NCBI RefSeq assembly: GCF_041765605.1
Contig: NZ_CP168900.1
Span: 1,442,001-1,506,000 of the forward strand
DNA length: 64,000 nt
From: Listeria monocytogenes
GTDB lineage: Bacteria; Bacillota; Bacilli; Lactobacillales; Listeriaceae
Direction of reading: 5' to 3'
Positions within the stretch are counted from its first letter, which is position 1. Each line of letters opens with the position of its first letter. The notes under the pieces are model-generated. The model was not told the DNA's origin. It worked only from the letters and a program-made list of their open reading frames with translations, and did not search any database. The position numbers and the translations under genes were made by a program. Shown one piece after another: positions 46,135 through 56,595 of this stretch.

Positions 46135-48300
46135 TTAATTTTCGGTTTGCTCCGACTGCGCTTTCGCAGCAGCTTCTTTGTTATTAATTGGTTGTTCTAC
46201 TTTGGACTCATCTTTATTCGATTCAGCACGTTCTTTTTTTAGTTCAAAGTATTTATCAAATACTTCTTTAGAGATTTTCATATTTGTTTTTTGGTCAGTA
46301 CCATATGGGCGATAAATCCACGGAACAACTACGGAAATAGCTATTTCTGGTTTTTCAACTGGTGCATAACCGACGAATGTTGTATTCCAAACGCTGGCCA
46401 TTTTGTTACCTTCTTTTGGACCATCATAGAATGCATCCGCTGTTCCTGTTTTACCAGCAACGTCGTAATCACTTGATGTGAAAACAGTTCTGGCAGTACC
46501 AGTGGAACCATGAGTTACTTCATAGAATCCTTGTTGGACTGTTTTTATATCACTTTCGGAAACACCAATTTTATTTAATACTTTTGGTTCGTTTGCTGTT
46601 GCAAGTGTTCCAACAGAGTCCCCATTAGTACTTGGATTTCTAATTTCTTTTACCATACTTGGTGCAATTCTTGAACCACCGTTGGCAATCGTAGAAACAT
46701 ATTGAGCCATTTGTAGTGGTGTGTATGAGTCATATTGTCCGATGGCAAAATCGAGAATTTTACCGATTGTTTGGTCGTCCCCTTTGTATCCAGTTTGTTC
46801 GCCTGGAAGGTCAATACCTGTTTTTACACCTAGGCCGAATTGGTTATAGTAATAACGCATGTCATCAAAGGTGCTAAGCGGTGCTCTAAGTGGGCCATTT
46901 GGTACATAATTGGCGCCACCCATTTTCATTGCGACTTGATACATATAAGAGTTAGAAGAAATTTCTAAAGCACCTACTGGATCAAGTGGTCTATTACCAG
47001 CCCCAGTTCTGTTGAACCAAGAACTCTTTGGTTTAGTTCCTTTAAGCGCAATTGGTTGGTCGGTGAAAACAGTTTTGTTTGTAATGGCACCGTCCATAAT
47101 ACCACCAAGGATAGTAGAGCCTTTGACAGCGGAGCCCATTGCATAGGCAGTTGTAAATGTACCGAGGGAATAATCTTCAAATTCCCCTTTGTCATTAAGT
47201 TTTTGACCAGCTAGCGCAAGAACTTCTCCGGAATACGGGTCCATTGCAACAACAAAGGCGCGGTCAAATAAGTCTGAACCAGCATATTGTTTCCCTTGTT
47301 TGATGTTTTTTTGGAGAATTTCTTCTACTGCTTTTTGGAACTCGACATCAACAGAAAGAACTAAATCTTTCCCTTTGGAGCCTTCGTACTTGCTGACAGT
47401 CTCGATAATGTTTCCTTTTGAATCAAGTACACTTTCAGACTGAGATTTTGAACCAGCGAGCACACTTTCATATTGAGCTTCTAAATAACTTTTACCAACA
47501 CGGTCATTTCGGCTATATCCCTGAGATAAGTAGTACTCTGCCTTATCTTTTGGCAAACCTTCTTTTGCCGTAGAAACAGAACCTAAAATGGAGCGCAATG
47601 TTTCATCGTACGTGTAGTAACGATTCCAGTCGGTTGTCGTATCTACGCCAGGTAAACTGTCCATGTTTTCACTAACACGAGCAATCTCTTCATCGGTTAC
47701 ATTTTTATTTTTTACAACAGATTCGGTCATTGCATAACCAGTTGTCATTTTTTTATAAATCGTTGCTACTTTTAGGTCTTCGCTCGTTAAGCTAGAGATA
47801 TCTTCTTTTGTCACTTTGTCTACTTGGATTTTGTATGCTTTGGATGAATCAAGCGCTTGTTCTTTCGCGGATAAGCGATTTAACGATTCGGTTTGATGCG
47901 TTAAAATCCAGTAATCTTTTAAATCACGGTCCGTTAACTTTTCAGGTTCAACGGTGATTAGTTTTTGGAGTGTTTGAGCTACGTGAAGTGTTTCTGCTGT
48001 TTCTGTTTGTTGGCTACGTGTATACGTAATGGATTTAACAGCTGAATTACCAACTAATAAATTGTAATTCCGGTCATAAATGCTACCACGTGGCACATTT
48101 TTGGACACTGTTACGTTATCTGTTTCTTCTAATTGACGTTTGTACGTATCCCCCTGCACGATTTGGACGATACCAAGTCGTAAAATTAATACAGAGAATA
48201 ATATAAAAATAATAAAGAATAGAATATTTAAACGTAGTGGAATGATGGCGCGTTTCTTCTTAGTGGAATCTTTTTTCTTTTTTCTAAAATTTAGTTTCAC
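46135..48300 (-). CDS. Class B penicillin-binding protein (transpeptidase)
   Basis: Peptidoglycan cross-linking enzyme of 721 residues, related to B. subtilis PbpA/PbpH (elongation type). After a short basic cytoplasmic tail and one membrane helix (about 22-45) comes the dimerisation domain beginning RGSIYDRNYNLL. Then the transpeptidase has the SxxK motif SAVK (Ser about 391), SSN (about 451) and KTGT (about 615). A charged Glu/Lys/Gln-rich tail closes the protein. The start is GTG 48300 behind GAGG. It is alone between sodA and asd. Confidence 0.93.
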   Translation of the reverse strand: MKLNFRKKKKDSTKKKRAIIPLRLNILFFIIFILFSVLILRLGIVQIVQGDTYKRQLEETDNVTVSKNVPRGSIYDRNYNLLVGNSAVKSITYTRSQQTETAETLHVAQTLQKLITVEPEKLTDRDLKDYWILTHQTESLNRLSAKEQALDSSKAYKIQVDKVTKEDISSLTSEDLKVATIYKKMTTGYAMTESVVKNKNVTDEEIARVSENMDSLPGVDTTTDWNRYYTYDETLRSILGSVSTAKEGLPKDKAEYYLSQGYSRNDRVGKSYLEAQYESVLAGSKSQSESVLDSKGNIIETVSKYEGSKGKDLVLSVDVEFQKAVEEILQKNIKQGKQYAGSDLFDRAFVVAMDPYSGEVLALAGQKLNDKGEFEDYSLGTFTTAYAMGSAVKGSTILGGIMDGAITNKTVFTDQPIALKGTKPKSSWFNRTGAGNRPLDPVGALEISSNSYMYQVAMKMGGANYVPNGPLRAPLSTFDDMRYYYNQFGLGVKTGIDLPGEQTGYKGDDQTIGKILDFAIGQYDSYTPLQMAQYVSTIANGGSRIAPSMVKEIRNPSTNGDSVGTLATANEPKVLNKIGVSESDIKTVQQGFYEVTHGSTGTARTVFTSSDYDVAGKTGTADAFYDGPKEGNKMASVWNTTFVGYAPVEKPEIAISVVVPWIYRPYGTDQKTNMKISKEVFDKYFELKKERAESNKDESKVEQPINNKEAAAKAQSEQTEN

Positions 48301-48393
48301 GCATAGTTACCTCACTTTTCAATAATACCTTTCCCTATTGTAGCTGAAATAACATCATTTTTCCACTGTAAGTTCATTAGAAATTCATTAGAA

Positions 48394-48422
48394 ATTAAAA
48401 AAGACCCACCGAAGTGAGTCTT
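48394..48422 (-). terminator. sodA terminator
   Basis: AAGACTCAC and GTGGGTCTT pair around TTCG, then six T, on the minus strand. Confidence 0.85.
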
Positions 48423-48429
48423 GTAATTA

Positions 48430-49038
48430 TTATTTAGCTGCGTCAAAGCGTTTATTAGCTTCATCCCAGTTAATAACATTCCAAAATGTGTCGATATATT
48501 CAGGACGACGGTTTTGGAATTTAAGGTAGTAAGCATGTTCCCAAACATCTAAGCCAAGAACCGGTGTTTTGCCATCGCTTAGTGGAGAATCTTGGTTAGC
48601 TGTAGAAACGATTTCTAATTTGCCGTTGTTAACTACTAGCCAAGCCCAGCCAGAACCAAAACGTGCTGCAGCTGCTGCATTGAATTTTTCTTTAAATTCA
48701 TCAAAAGTACCAAATTCGCTTTCGATAGCAGATTTTAAGTCGCCAGTTGGAGCGCCGCCACCATTTGGGCTAAGAATAGACCAGAATAATGTATGGTTAG
48801 CATGACCGCCACCGTGGTTACGAACAGCCCCGCGAATATCTTCAGGAACGCTATCTAAGTTAGCTACTAATTCCTCCGCAGATTTGCTTGCAAGTTCAGG
48901 ATGACCAGCAACCGCTTCGTTTAGTTTTGTTACATAAGTATTGTGGTGCTTTGTATAGTGAATTTCCATAGTTTCTTTATCAAAATTCGGCTCCAAAGCA
49001 TCATAAGTATAAGGTAATTTAGGTAATTCGTAAGTCAT
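48430..49038 (-). CDS. sodA: Superoxide dismutase (Mn type)
   Basis: Detoxifies superoxide. The 202 residues have all four metal ligands: His27 (within THHNTY... preceding HYTKHHNTY), His82 (NHTLFW), Asp and His in [11 protein letters not shown]. The [10 protein letters not shown] and [13 protein letters not shown] segments match Mn-dependent enzymes. ATG follows AGGAGG. Cytosolic; no signal peptide. Confidence 0.97.
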   Translation of the reverse strand: MTYELPKLPYTYDALEPNFDKETMEIHYTKHHNTYVTKLNEAVAGHPELASKSAEELVANLDSVPEDIRGAVRNHGGGHANHTLFWSILSPNGGGAPTGDLKSAIESEFGTFDEFKEKFNAAAAARFGSGWAWLVVNNGKLEIVSTANQDSPLSDGKTPVLGLDVWEHAYYLKFQNRRPEYIDTFWNVINWDEANKRFDAAK

Positions 49039-49339
49039 TAAAAATTCCTCCTTGTATTGTTTTTACGTGAAAAGAAATGACATATAAGGCAAAAGTTTCA
49101 TGTCCTATTTCGATAGAACTACGCTAAGCCTTAAAAACAGTTTCTTCTTACACCATTTAGCCTACCATGCTCCTGAAATGCTTGCAATTTTTCTGCTCAG
49201 TGATGTTTCAACATTGATTTTGCAACCATTTCAAGCTATGATTAAGTTTAGGTGGAAAAAGTACGTTCTTTTGCACATACATGTATCTTTTTCCCTGAAA
49301 CTCAAAAGTTAAACCATTAGGCGAGGTGTTGAAAAAAGA
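49039..49339. other. 300-bp intergenic region between sodA and the DUF1189 gene
   Basis: Divergent promoters only. TTGATT, 17 bp, TATGAT (49214-49242) serves the DUF1189 gene. On the minus strand a TTATAT-like -10 lies near 49085 for sodA. No ORF or RNA is supported. Confidence 0.6.
49214..49242 (+). promoter_or_regulatory. Promoter of the DUF1189 gene
   Basis: TTGATT, 17 bp, TATGAT. Confidence 0.65.
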
Positions 49340-50140
49340 ATGAATATTTTTAAACGCTTCTGGAAGAGTTTATACTCCCCTGCGGATATAGCATCGTTTC
49401 GAAATGATAAAATCAGAAAAAGCATCGTGTACATTATTGTTTTATCCTTTGTAACATTCCTTCCATTAGCATACTTTACGAACATTACGACGAAAAATGC
49501 ACTCAAAGTTGGCGAAGAAACTATCACCAACGAAATTCCAGATTTTAAAGTGACGGACGGCAAATTAGTGTTAACGGATGATAATGTAAAAAATATACCT
49601 ATCTCAATTGATCAAAATGAACTACATATTTATTTTGACGCTTCCGGAACACTAGATAAAGATGACGTAGATAATAAAATCGCTTCTTATGATAGTGCCG
49701 TAGCTTTTCTTTCAGATAGTATTTATATTACTGCAGCTGGCGTTTCACAATCTGTTAGTTATGATACAGCTGGAATTAGCGATAAAGCAGATTTAGTTCA
49801 TTTATATAATTCGATTGAATCATTAGCGAAGTACTTTATTCCGATTGCTTTACTGGTACTCTTTATCTTTACGCTAGGTTCGGTGTTCTTCCGAGTGGCA
49901 CTTTATGCGCTTTTCGGATTTATTCTTTCTGGATTTGGCAGAACCGGTATCGCCTTCCGACAAAATTGGATGATTGCTTCTTACAGTATAACTCTAGCAG
50001 CAGTTTTCACCATGATTATGGAAGCTCTACAAATTATTGTTCCGTTTGGAATGGAAATTAATATGGTCGTGAGCATGATTTTTGTTTTCCTTGCAATTCG
50101 CGCCATTCCTCCAAGCGAACCGACGATTTTAGAAAAATAA
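49340..50140 (+). CDS. DUF1189 membrane protein
   Basis: A 266-residue membrane protein: the N-terminal NIFKRFWKSLYSPADIASFR segment is diagnostic of DUF1189, followed by one helix (about 30-48), a soluble extracytoplasmic domain (about 55-165), and three or four helices at the C-terminus. Function is unknown; some relatives are linked to maltodextrin or cell-envelope loci. The ATG follows GAGGTG. A terminator follows, then the broken ispG. Confidence 0.85.
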   Translation: MNIFKRFWKSLYSPADIASFRNDKIRKSIVYIIVLSFVTFLPLAYFTNITTKNALKVGEETITNEIPDFKVTDGKLVLTDDNVKNIPISIDQNELHIYFDASGTLDKDDVDNKIASYDSAVAFLSDSIYITAAGVSQSVSYDTAGISDKADLVHLYNSIESLAKYFIPIALLVLFIFTLGSVFFRVALYALFGFILSGFGRTGIAFRQNWMIASYSITLAAVFTMIMEALQIIVPFGMEINMVVSMIFVFLAIRAIPPSEPTILEK

Positions 50141-50143
50141 ACT

Positions 50144-50178
50144 TTAGCCACTTGCATACGTAAGTGGCTTTTTTTATG
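50144..50178 (+). terminator. Terminator of the DUF1189 gene
   Basis: AGCCACTT / AAGTGGCT stem (about 50147-50169) with seven T following. Confidence 0.88.
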
Positions 50179-50241
50179 GCGCCGTTTACGTGATTTTGTT
50201 TCATAAAAATGATATGATAAAAAAATCGATGCTAGATTTAA

Positions 50242-50377
50242 AGGAGCGATTTCTTTGAAGGAAAGAATATCTCGCATACATACTCGCCCAGTTTAAGTAG
50301 GAAATTTAATTATTGATGGGAATAAAGAAGGAACGATTCAAAGCAGGACTATTACTAAGACACCTGAAGTCGAAGAA
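50242..50377 (+). pseudogene. ispG: Remnant of ispG (gcpE), 4-hydroxy-3-methylbut-2-enyl-diphosphate synthase
   Basis: After a good ribosome site (AAGGAG at 50241-50246) a TTG at 50255 opens KERISRIHTRPV, which is stopped by TAA at 50294-50296. The same frame then reads VGNLIIDGNKEGTIQS and TITKTPEVEE, matching the N-terminus of IspG (typical TR-x-V-x-VGNL-x-IGG... IQSM-T-TKT-x-DVE). The TAA is one base from the AAA lysine codon usually there. Homology ends near 50377, and 60 bases later azlC begins. So about 330 codons, including the Fe-S cysteines, are deleted and the rest carries a nonsense mutation. Confidence 0.88.
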
Positions 50378-50437
50378 AATAGATTTTTAGAACCTGGCAT
50401 AATTATATCTAGGTTGTTGTTTCAAGGGGGAGTATTG

Positions 50438-51145
50438 ATGGAAAAAGAACAGGAGCTCAGTTTTTATGATGGTGTTAAAGCTTGCCTTCCTACCGTGCTT
50501 GGTTATGCGGGAATTGGTATTGCTGCGGGAGTTGTTGGAAAAGCATCCCATTTAAGCCTTTTAGAAGTGACGCTACTGGCGATTATTGTTTATGCAGGCG
50601 CGGCACAATTTATTATTTCTGGATTGTTATTATTACAAAGTCCGATTTCAGCCATTATTTTTACTACTTTTTTAATTAATTCAAGGCATTTTTTGATGAG
50701 TATGGCGGAAGCTCCTCATTTTAAGAAGTATTCTTTGTGGAATAATATTGGGATTGGTGCCCTTCTGACGGATGAAACATTTGGGGTTTCGATGAATCAG
50801 ATTGGTAATAAAAAGCCAGTTAGTGCCAAATGGATGCACGGAATAAATGTGACTGCCTACTTGGCATGGATTGTCGCCTGTATCGTTGGGGCATTTATTG
50901 GTAACTGGCTCCCAAATCCAGAACAATTTGGTTTAGACTTTGCGTTGTCTGCAATGTTTATCGGTTTGCTATATTTACAAGTAGTGAGTGATAAAAGTAA
51001 AAAAATAAGTACGAGTTTGTTCGTCATGATACTAGTTGCCATATTTTTAATTCTCTTTATGCGTGTGATGACACCAGAACTAGCTATTTTAACTGCAACC
51101 TTACTCGGATGTTTGATGGGAGTGATTTTAGAGAGATGGCGTTAA
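50438..51145 (+). CDS. azlC: AzlC-family branched-chain amino acid exporter subunit
   Basis: Large subunit of an AzlCD-type exporter. The 235 residues start MEKEQELSFYDGVKAC and have the family segments PTVLGYAGIGIAAGV, YAGAAQFI and FLINSRHFLMS. Six to eight helices. The start is ATG 50438 after GGGGG; the frame runs a little upstream but into the ispG remnant. It overlaps azlD by ten bases. The exact amino acid substrate is not known; the B. subtilis homologue exports azaleucine. Confidence 0.92.
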   Translation: MEKEQELSFYDGVKACLPTVLGYAGIGIAAGVVGKASHLSLLEVTLLAIIVYAGAAQFIISGLLLLQSPISAIIFTTFLINSRHFLMSMAEAPHFKKYSLWNNIGIGALLTDETFGVSMNQIGNKKPVSAKWMHGINVTAYLAWIVACIVGAFIGNWLPNPEQFGLDFALSAMFIGLLYLQVVSDKSKKISTSLFVMILVAIFLILFMRVMTPELAILTATLLGCLMGVILERWR

Positions 51146-51462
51146 GTTCCTACACTTTATTTGTCATTGTTGGTTGTGGTCTTGTGACGTTTATACCGCG
51201 TGTTTTGCCGTTTATTTTTGTTCGTAAATTACAGCTTCCTGATGTGGTGATTCGTTATTTATCGTATGTCCCCCTTTGTATCCTCACTGCGCTGTTCGTT
51301 CAAAGTTTATTAATTACAAGGGAAAATGGTTTTCCAGGAATTAATATAGAGAATTTACTCGCATCACTTCCTACCATTTTAACAGCTATTTTGACTAAAA
51401 ATTTAATGTGGATTGTTATTATTGGAATTATTTCCATGGCAATGATTCGTTTATTTGCATAG
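51136..51462 (+). CDS. azlD: AzlD-family small transporter subunit
   Basis: Small partner of AzlC, 108 residues, with four predicted helices and the typical TFIPRVLPFIF segment early on. The start is ATG 51136 (MALSSYT); the frame upstream lies inside azlC and is ignored. The overlap with azlC implies coupled translation. It ends at the first base of a long perfect terminator stem. Confidence 0.92.
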   Translation: MALSSYTLFVIVGCGLVTFIPRVLPFIFVRKLQLPDVVIRYLSYVPLCILTALFVQSLLITRENGFPGINIENLLASLPTILTAILTKNLMWIVIIGIISMAMIRLFA

Positions 51463-51523
51463 AAAAGCCCTTTACTGGAGTGTGTTTTTGACGGGAATCA
51501 AAACCAGTAAAGGGCTTTTCGTA
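51462..51523. terminator. Strong bidirectional terminator between azlD and prsA
   Basis: A perfect 17-bp stem: GAAAAGCCCTTTACTGG (51462-51478) and CCAGTAAAGGGCTTTTC (51504-51520). Confidence 0.92.
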
Positions 51524-51543
51524 TAGGTGGATCCGAAGTAATA

Positions 51544-52431
51544 TTAGTTAGATGTTGTTGTTGTGGAACTTGTTGAAGATATACTTGTGTAATCTGCAAA
51601 TGCATCTTTTAAATCACTATCTTTAATATCAATATTAGCAGCTTTCAACTCTTTTTTGAGTGCAGCTGTCATATTTTCTGTGGTTAATTGAGATTCAATA
51701 TATGCGGCTTTTACGTTTGCTTTTTCTTTAGCGTAAGTGCCTTTTTCTGTTTTCTTCACTAATTGGATCAAGTGATATCCGTAGGTAGATTTCACAATGC
51801 CACTTACATCATCTTTATTTTCTAATGCATAGGCTGCTTTTTCAAAAGTTTCGTCCATTTCACCGGGGCCAAATGGATCTAAAAGCCCGCCATTTGTACT
51901 AGTTGCTGTATCTGTAGAATATTCTTTAGCTAAATCAGTGAATTTTTCACCGTTTTTTAATTTCGTTTGAATTTCTTTCGCTGTAGCTTCATCGTCTACT
52001 AAAATATGGCGCACGGTAATATCTGGTTCCCAAGTTTTATAGTAGGTTTTTAGCTTGCTTTCACTTAAATTCATGTTTGCTTCTGTTGCTTTTTGAACAA
52101 GTAAATTATACTCTAAGTTTTCTTTGAAAGAAGTTTTTGTCAGATTATTAGAGGATAACGTTGATTCAAATGAGTCACCGTATTGTTCTTCATATTTCTT
52201 GTATTCTGCATTTACTTCTTTTTCTGTTACAGTGTATTTATCTTCTAAGATTTTTTTAAACGTTAGCTGTTGTACGACCTCATTTCCATAAGTCGTTTTC
52301 ATTGCTTCGTAAAGTTCGTCTTGCGTGACGCTTCCTGCATCTGTTTTTACAACAGCACTACTTCCGCAACCAGCGAGTAATAGTAATGTGGCTGCTATCA
52401 CAGAAATCATCACTTTTTTTAAATTTGTCAA
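51544..52431 (-). CDS. prsA: PrsA-type foldase lipoprotein (parvulin peptidyl-prolyl isomerase)
   Basis: Post-translocation foldase at the outer membrane face, 295 residues. The lipobox LLLAGC sets the lipidation Cys at about 22. An N-terminal chaperone region precedes a parvulin domain (about 134-225: VRHILVDDEATAKEI, FTDLAKEYSTDTATSTNGG, FGPGEMDETFEKAAYAL) and a Ser/Thr-rich C-terminus. Listeria has two PrsA paralogues; by position this is the PrsA1 one. The ATG follows GAGAGG. It is monocistronic. Confidence 0.93.
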   Translation of the reverse strand: MTNLKKVMISVIAATLLLLAGCGSSAVVKTDAGSVTQDELYEAMKTTYGNEVVQQLTFKKILEDKYTVTEKEVNAEYKKYEEQYGDSFESTLSSNNLTKTSFKENLEYNLLVQKATEANMNLSESKLKTYYKTWEPDITVRHILVDDEATAKEIQTKLKNGEKFTDLAKEYSTDTATSTNGGLLDPFGPGEMDETFEKAAYALENKDDVSGIVKSTYGYHLIQLVKKTEKGTYAKEKANVKAAYIESQLTTENMTAALKKELKAANIDIKDSDLKDAFADYTSISSTSSTTTTSN

Positions 52432-52533
52432 ACTGTTCCTCTCCTTCGTCTTTCGGCTACTTCTTACTTTAACGATAAAAAGTGTCCAGAATAAGAAACA
52501 AATATGAAATAACTATGAACATTAGGCATAAAA

Positions 52534-52566
52534 TAAAAAAAGGCCCGAATTTCGGACCTTTTTTGC
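52534..52566 (-). terminator. Terminator of zurA-zurM-zurR
   Basis: AAAAAAGGCCCGAA pairs with TTCGGACCTTTTTT with one mismatch, directly after zurR. Confidence 0.88.
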
Positions 52567-52568
52567 TA

Positions 52569-53827
<1,259 letters not shown>

Positions 53828-53853
<26 letters not shown>

Positions 53854-54601
53854 GACAAGCATCCTCCCTTCTACGCTGTTCTGCTAATATTTCAAGTTCA
53901 CGGTCAGCCAAATAATGTTGATATTCATGTGCGGATCCGTCGAAAATAATGCGCTTATTAATGCTAATAACATGATTGACATACGTATTCACTGCCATCA
54001 AATCATGTGTCACGAGTAAAAGTGTCATTTCTTCTGTCCGGTTTAATTCGGCCAAAAGTTCATAAAAAGCTTTGACATTTTCGACATCCACTCCAACGGT
54101 TGGCTCATCTAAAATTAACAGTTCGGGTCTGCTAACCAAGGCACGTGCAATAAAAACGCGTTGCTGTTGTCCACCAGAGAGCTCCCCGATGTTGCGATGC
54201 AGATAATCTGTCATTTCTACTCGCTTCAAAGCGTAATCTATGTCTTCTTTATCTTTATTGTTTAATGTTTTAAATAAGCCTTTTTTCTTTGTTAATCCGC
54301 TTGCGACAACTTCTTTCACAGTGGCTGGGAATGCGGAGTTAAAGGCGTTCGATTTTTGAGAAACGAAGCCGATTTTGACCCAGTCTTTGAAATCTGCTTG
54401 TTTTTCTCCAAATAAGGAGATGCTTCCTTGTTGTTTTTTGAGTACACCAAGAATTAGTTTTAACATAGTTGATTTACCTGAACCATTTGGGCCAATTAAA
54501 CCAGTAAAACTGCCTTTTGCAACTTGAAAATGAATGTTTTCTAAGGCATGTTCTTTGTCATAATGATAGCTTACATTATTTACTTCTATGATTTTGTTCA
54601 T
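53828..54601 (-). CDS. zurA: Zinc ABC transporter ATPase ZurA
   Basis: ATPase of a ZnuABC-type zinc importer, 257 residues. It has Walker A GPNGSGKST, signature LSGGQQQR, Walker B LLILDEPTVGVD, and H-loop VTHD. The C-terminus ends with a Cys-containing stretch (DACLDCDASPV), possibly metal-related. No substrate-binding protein gene is in the window. A Zur box and promoter are directly upstream. First gene of zurA-zurM-zurR. Confidence 0.93.
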
Positions 54602-54642
54602 TCATGTTTCTCCTTTGACAGCATTTGCTAGCCGCTTTTACT

Positions 54643-54671
54643 AGTATATAAAATAATAGTGAAAATGTAAA
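54643..54671 (-). promoter_or_regulatory. zurA promoter
   Basis: On the minus strand, TTTACA, 17 bp, TATACT. The -35 adjoins the Zur box. Confidence 0.75.
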
Positions 54672-54686
54672 TCGTAATTACTTCGA
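54672..54686. promoter_or_regulatory. Zur box
   Basis: TCGTAATTACTTCGA matches TCGTAAT-N-ATTACGA at all but two defined positions and borders the zurA -35. Confidence 0.8.
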
Positions 54687-54701
54687 ATTAAAAAATTAGA
54701 C

Positions 54702-54735
54702 AAAAAAACCTGGAAAGCTTGGAGCTTTTCCAGGT
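54702..54735 (-). terminator. ppaC terminator
   Basis: AACCTGGAAAGC / GCTTTTCCAGGTT stem with T run on the minus strand. Confidence 0.88.
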
Positions 54736-54743
54736 TCGTATAA

Positions 54744-55670
54744 TTATTTAGCAAATGTATCCGTTAAGATTGGAACAACTTGTTTTTTACGAGATACAAC
54801 GCCTTTTAATGGTGCTTGGTTTTCGACAAATTTAACACCATATGCTTCTTCTACGACTGCTGTTTTTGAACCAATAGCGATTCCAACAGAGTCATTAGTT
54901 AGGATATTAGTGATGACGAATAGATATAAATCAAGTCCTTTATCCACAATGTTTTGTGTCATAAGTGCTTCCACTTCTGCGCGACGGCTAAGTACATCGT
55001 TTACATCCACTACATTGATTTGAGCGATTTCTACTTTGTTATCGTTCATGTTGAATTCTTTCGCATCTAGTAGGAGTTCAGCTACTGTTTTTTTGCTAAC
55101 ATCTGCTCCTGCTTTTAGCATTTCCATGCCGTATGATTGAATTTCAACGTCTGCAATCTGTGCTAATTTTTGAGCAGCTACTTTGTCTTCTTCCGTGCAC
55201 GTTGGCGATTGGAAAAGAAGTGTGTCTGAAATAATTGCGGAAAGCATTAGACCTGCAACTGTTTTACTTACTTCTACTTCATTTTCGCGGAACATTTTTA
55301 GAAGGATTGTAGTAGTGCATCCAACTGGTTCAGCACGGTAATAAAGTGGATCAGATGTTTCGAAGTTTGCGATACGGTGATGGTCAACTACAGCTGTAAC
55401 TGTCACATCGTCAATATCATCTACGCTTTGTTGGCGTTCATTATGATCAACAAGTGCTACTTCAGAAACTTCATTCGCAACTGTTTGAACTAGGCGAGGA
55501 GCTGTTACTTGGAAATAATCAAGAACAAAAGCTGTTTCACTATTAAGCTCTCCTAAACGAACCGCTTCAATATCTGCTCCTTGTGCTTTTTTTAATTCTG
55601 CGTAACTAATGGCAGAACAAATCGTATCTGTATCTGGATTTTTATGACCGAATACAAGTGTTTTTGTCAT
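54744..55670 (-). CDS. ppaC: Manganese-dependent inorganic pyrophosphatase
   Basis: Family II pyrophosphatase of the DHH superfamily, 308 residues. Metal ligands lie in [10 protein letters not shown] (near the N-terminus), LVDHNE and the DHHRI motif. A C-terminal DHHA2 domain contains the SRKKQVVP active-site motif. Cytosolic; drives biosynthetic reactions by removing pyrophosphate. The ATG has AAAGGAG before it. It lies 17 bases after nfo on the same strand and may share its transcript. Confidence 0.96.
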   Translation of the reverse strand: MTKTLVFGHKNPDTDTICSAISYAELKKAQGADIEAVRLGELNSETAFVLDYFQVTAPRLVQTVANEVSEVALVDHNERQQSVDDIDDVTVTAVVDHHRIANFETSDPLYYRAEPVGCTTTILLKMFRENEVEVSKTVAGLMLSAIISDTLLFQSPTCTEEDKVAAQKLAQIADVEIQSYGMEMLKAGADVSKKTVAELLLDAKEFNMNDNKVEIAQINVVDVNDVLSRRAEVEALMTQNIVDKGLDLYLFVITNILTNDSVGIAIGSKTAVVEEAYGVKFVENQAPLKGVVSRKKQVVPILTDTFAK

Positions 55671-55686
55671 TATTTTCGTCTCCTTT

Positions 55687-56580
55687 TTAACTGTTTTGGA
55701 TTTTATTTAATAAATCTGGGTCAAATTCGCCATTTCTTAACATCGCGATTTCCCATTTATATGGTGCTTTTTTTGATGCCTTATCTTCACCAACATAAGG
55801 TGTTTCAAGGATTTTCGGGACGTCAGCTAATTGCGGATGATGTACAATATAATGAAGTGCGTCAAAGCCAATATGACCAAAACCAATATTAGCATGTCGG
55901 TCTTTATGCGCTCCACGCTCGTTCTTGCTATCATTGATATGTAATACTTTTAAGCGATCGACACCGATGATTTTATCGAATTCATTTAACACCCCGTCAA
56001 AATCATTCACAATATCGTAACCAGCATCATGTGTGTGACAAGTATCGAAAGTAACGGATAATAATTCATTGTGCGTTACGCCGTCTATGATTTGAGCAAT
56101 TTCTTCAAAAGTACGACCACATTCAGAACCCTTACCTGCCATTGTTTCTAAAGCGATTTGTACATCTTGATCATGTATTAATGCTTCGTTAAGACCTTGG
56201 ATAATTTGTTTAATCCCTTTGTCTGCCCCTTCGCCAACATGAGCGCCAGGATGAAGTACGATTTGCTTGGCACCAAGCGCACGCGTACGTTCAATTTCAG
56301 ATTGCAAGAAATTAACACCTAGTTCAAAGGTTTCTGGCTTAACTGAATTGCCAATATTGATGATATACGGCGCGTGAACGACGATGTCAGCCATATCATG
56401 TGCTTTCATGTGTTCTAAGCCGGCTTCAATATTTAATTCTTCAATTGGCTTTCTACGCGTGTTTTGCGGAGCGCCAGTATAAATCATAAACGTATTTGAG
56501 CCATAAGAAGCTGCCTCTTCACTTGCGCCAAGAAGCATTTTCTTACCACTCATTGATACATGAGAACCTAATCTTAGCAT
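55687..56580 (-). CDS. nfo: Endonuclease IV
   Basis: AP endonuclease for base excision repair, 297 residues, with a zinc-binding TIM barrel. Seen are LGSHVSMSG at the start, [12 protein letters not shown] (His ligands), [37 protein letters not shown] and ETPYVGE at the end. The start is ATG 56580 behind GTGAGG; the longer frame (five codons) runs into the helicase stop region. It lies 15 bases after the helicase gene, so the two are co-transcribed. Confidence 0.96.
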   Translation of the reverse strand: MLRLGSHVSMSGKKMLLGASEEAASYGSNTFMIYTGAPQNTRRKPIEELNIEAGLEHMKAHDMADIVVHAPYIINIGNSVKPETFELGVNFLQSEIERTRALGAKQIVLHPGAHVGEGADKGIKQIIQGLNEALIHDQDVQIALETMAGKGSECGRTFEEIAQIIDGVTHNELLSVTFDTCHTHDAGYDIVNDFDGVLNEFDKIIGVDRLKVLHINDSKNERGAHKDRHANIGFGHIGFDALHYIVHHPQLADVPKILETPYVGEDKASKKAPYKWEIAMLRNGEFDPDLLNKIQNS

Positions 56581-56595
56581 AAATTTATTCCTCAC

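Noticed and set aside
50294-50296. Recoding (read-through or unusual amino acid) at the TAA in the ispG stub
   Set aside because: The rest of the gene, including Fe-S cysteines, is deleted, so read-through would give no enzyme.
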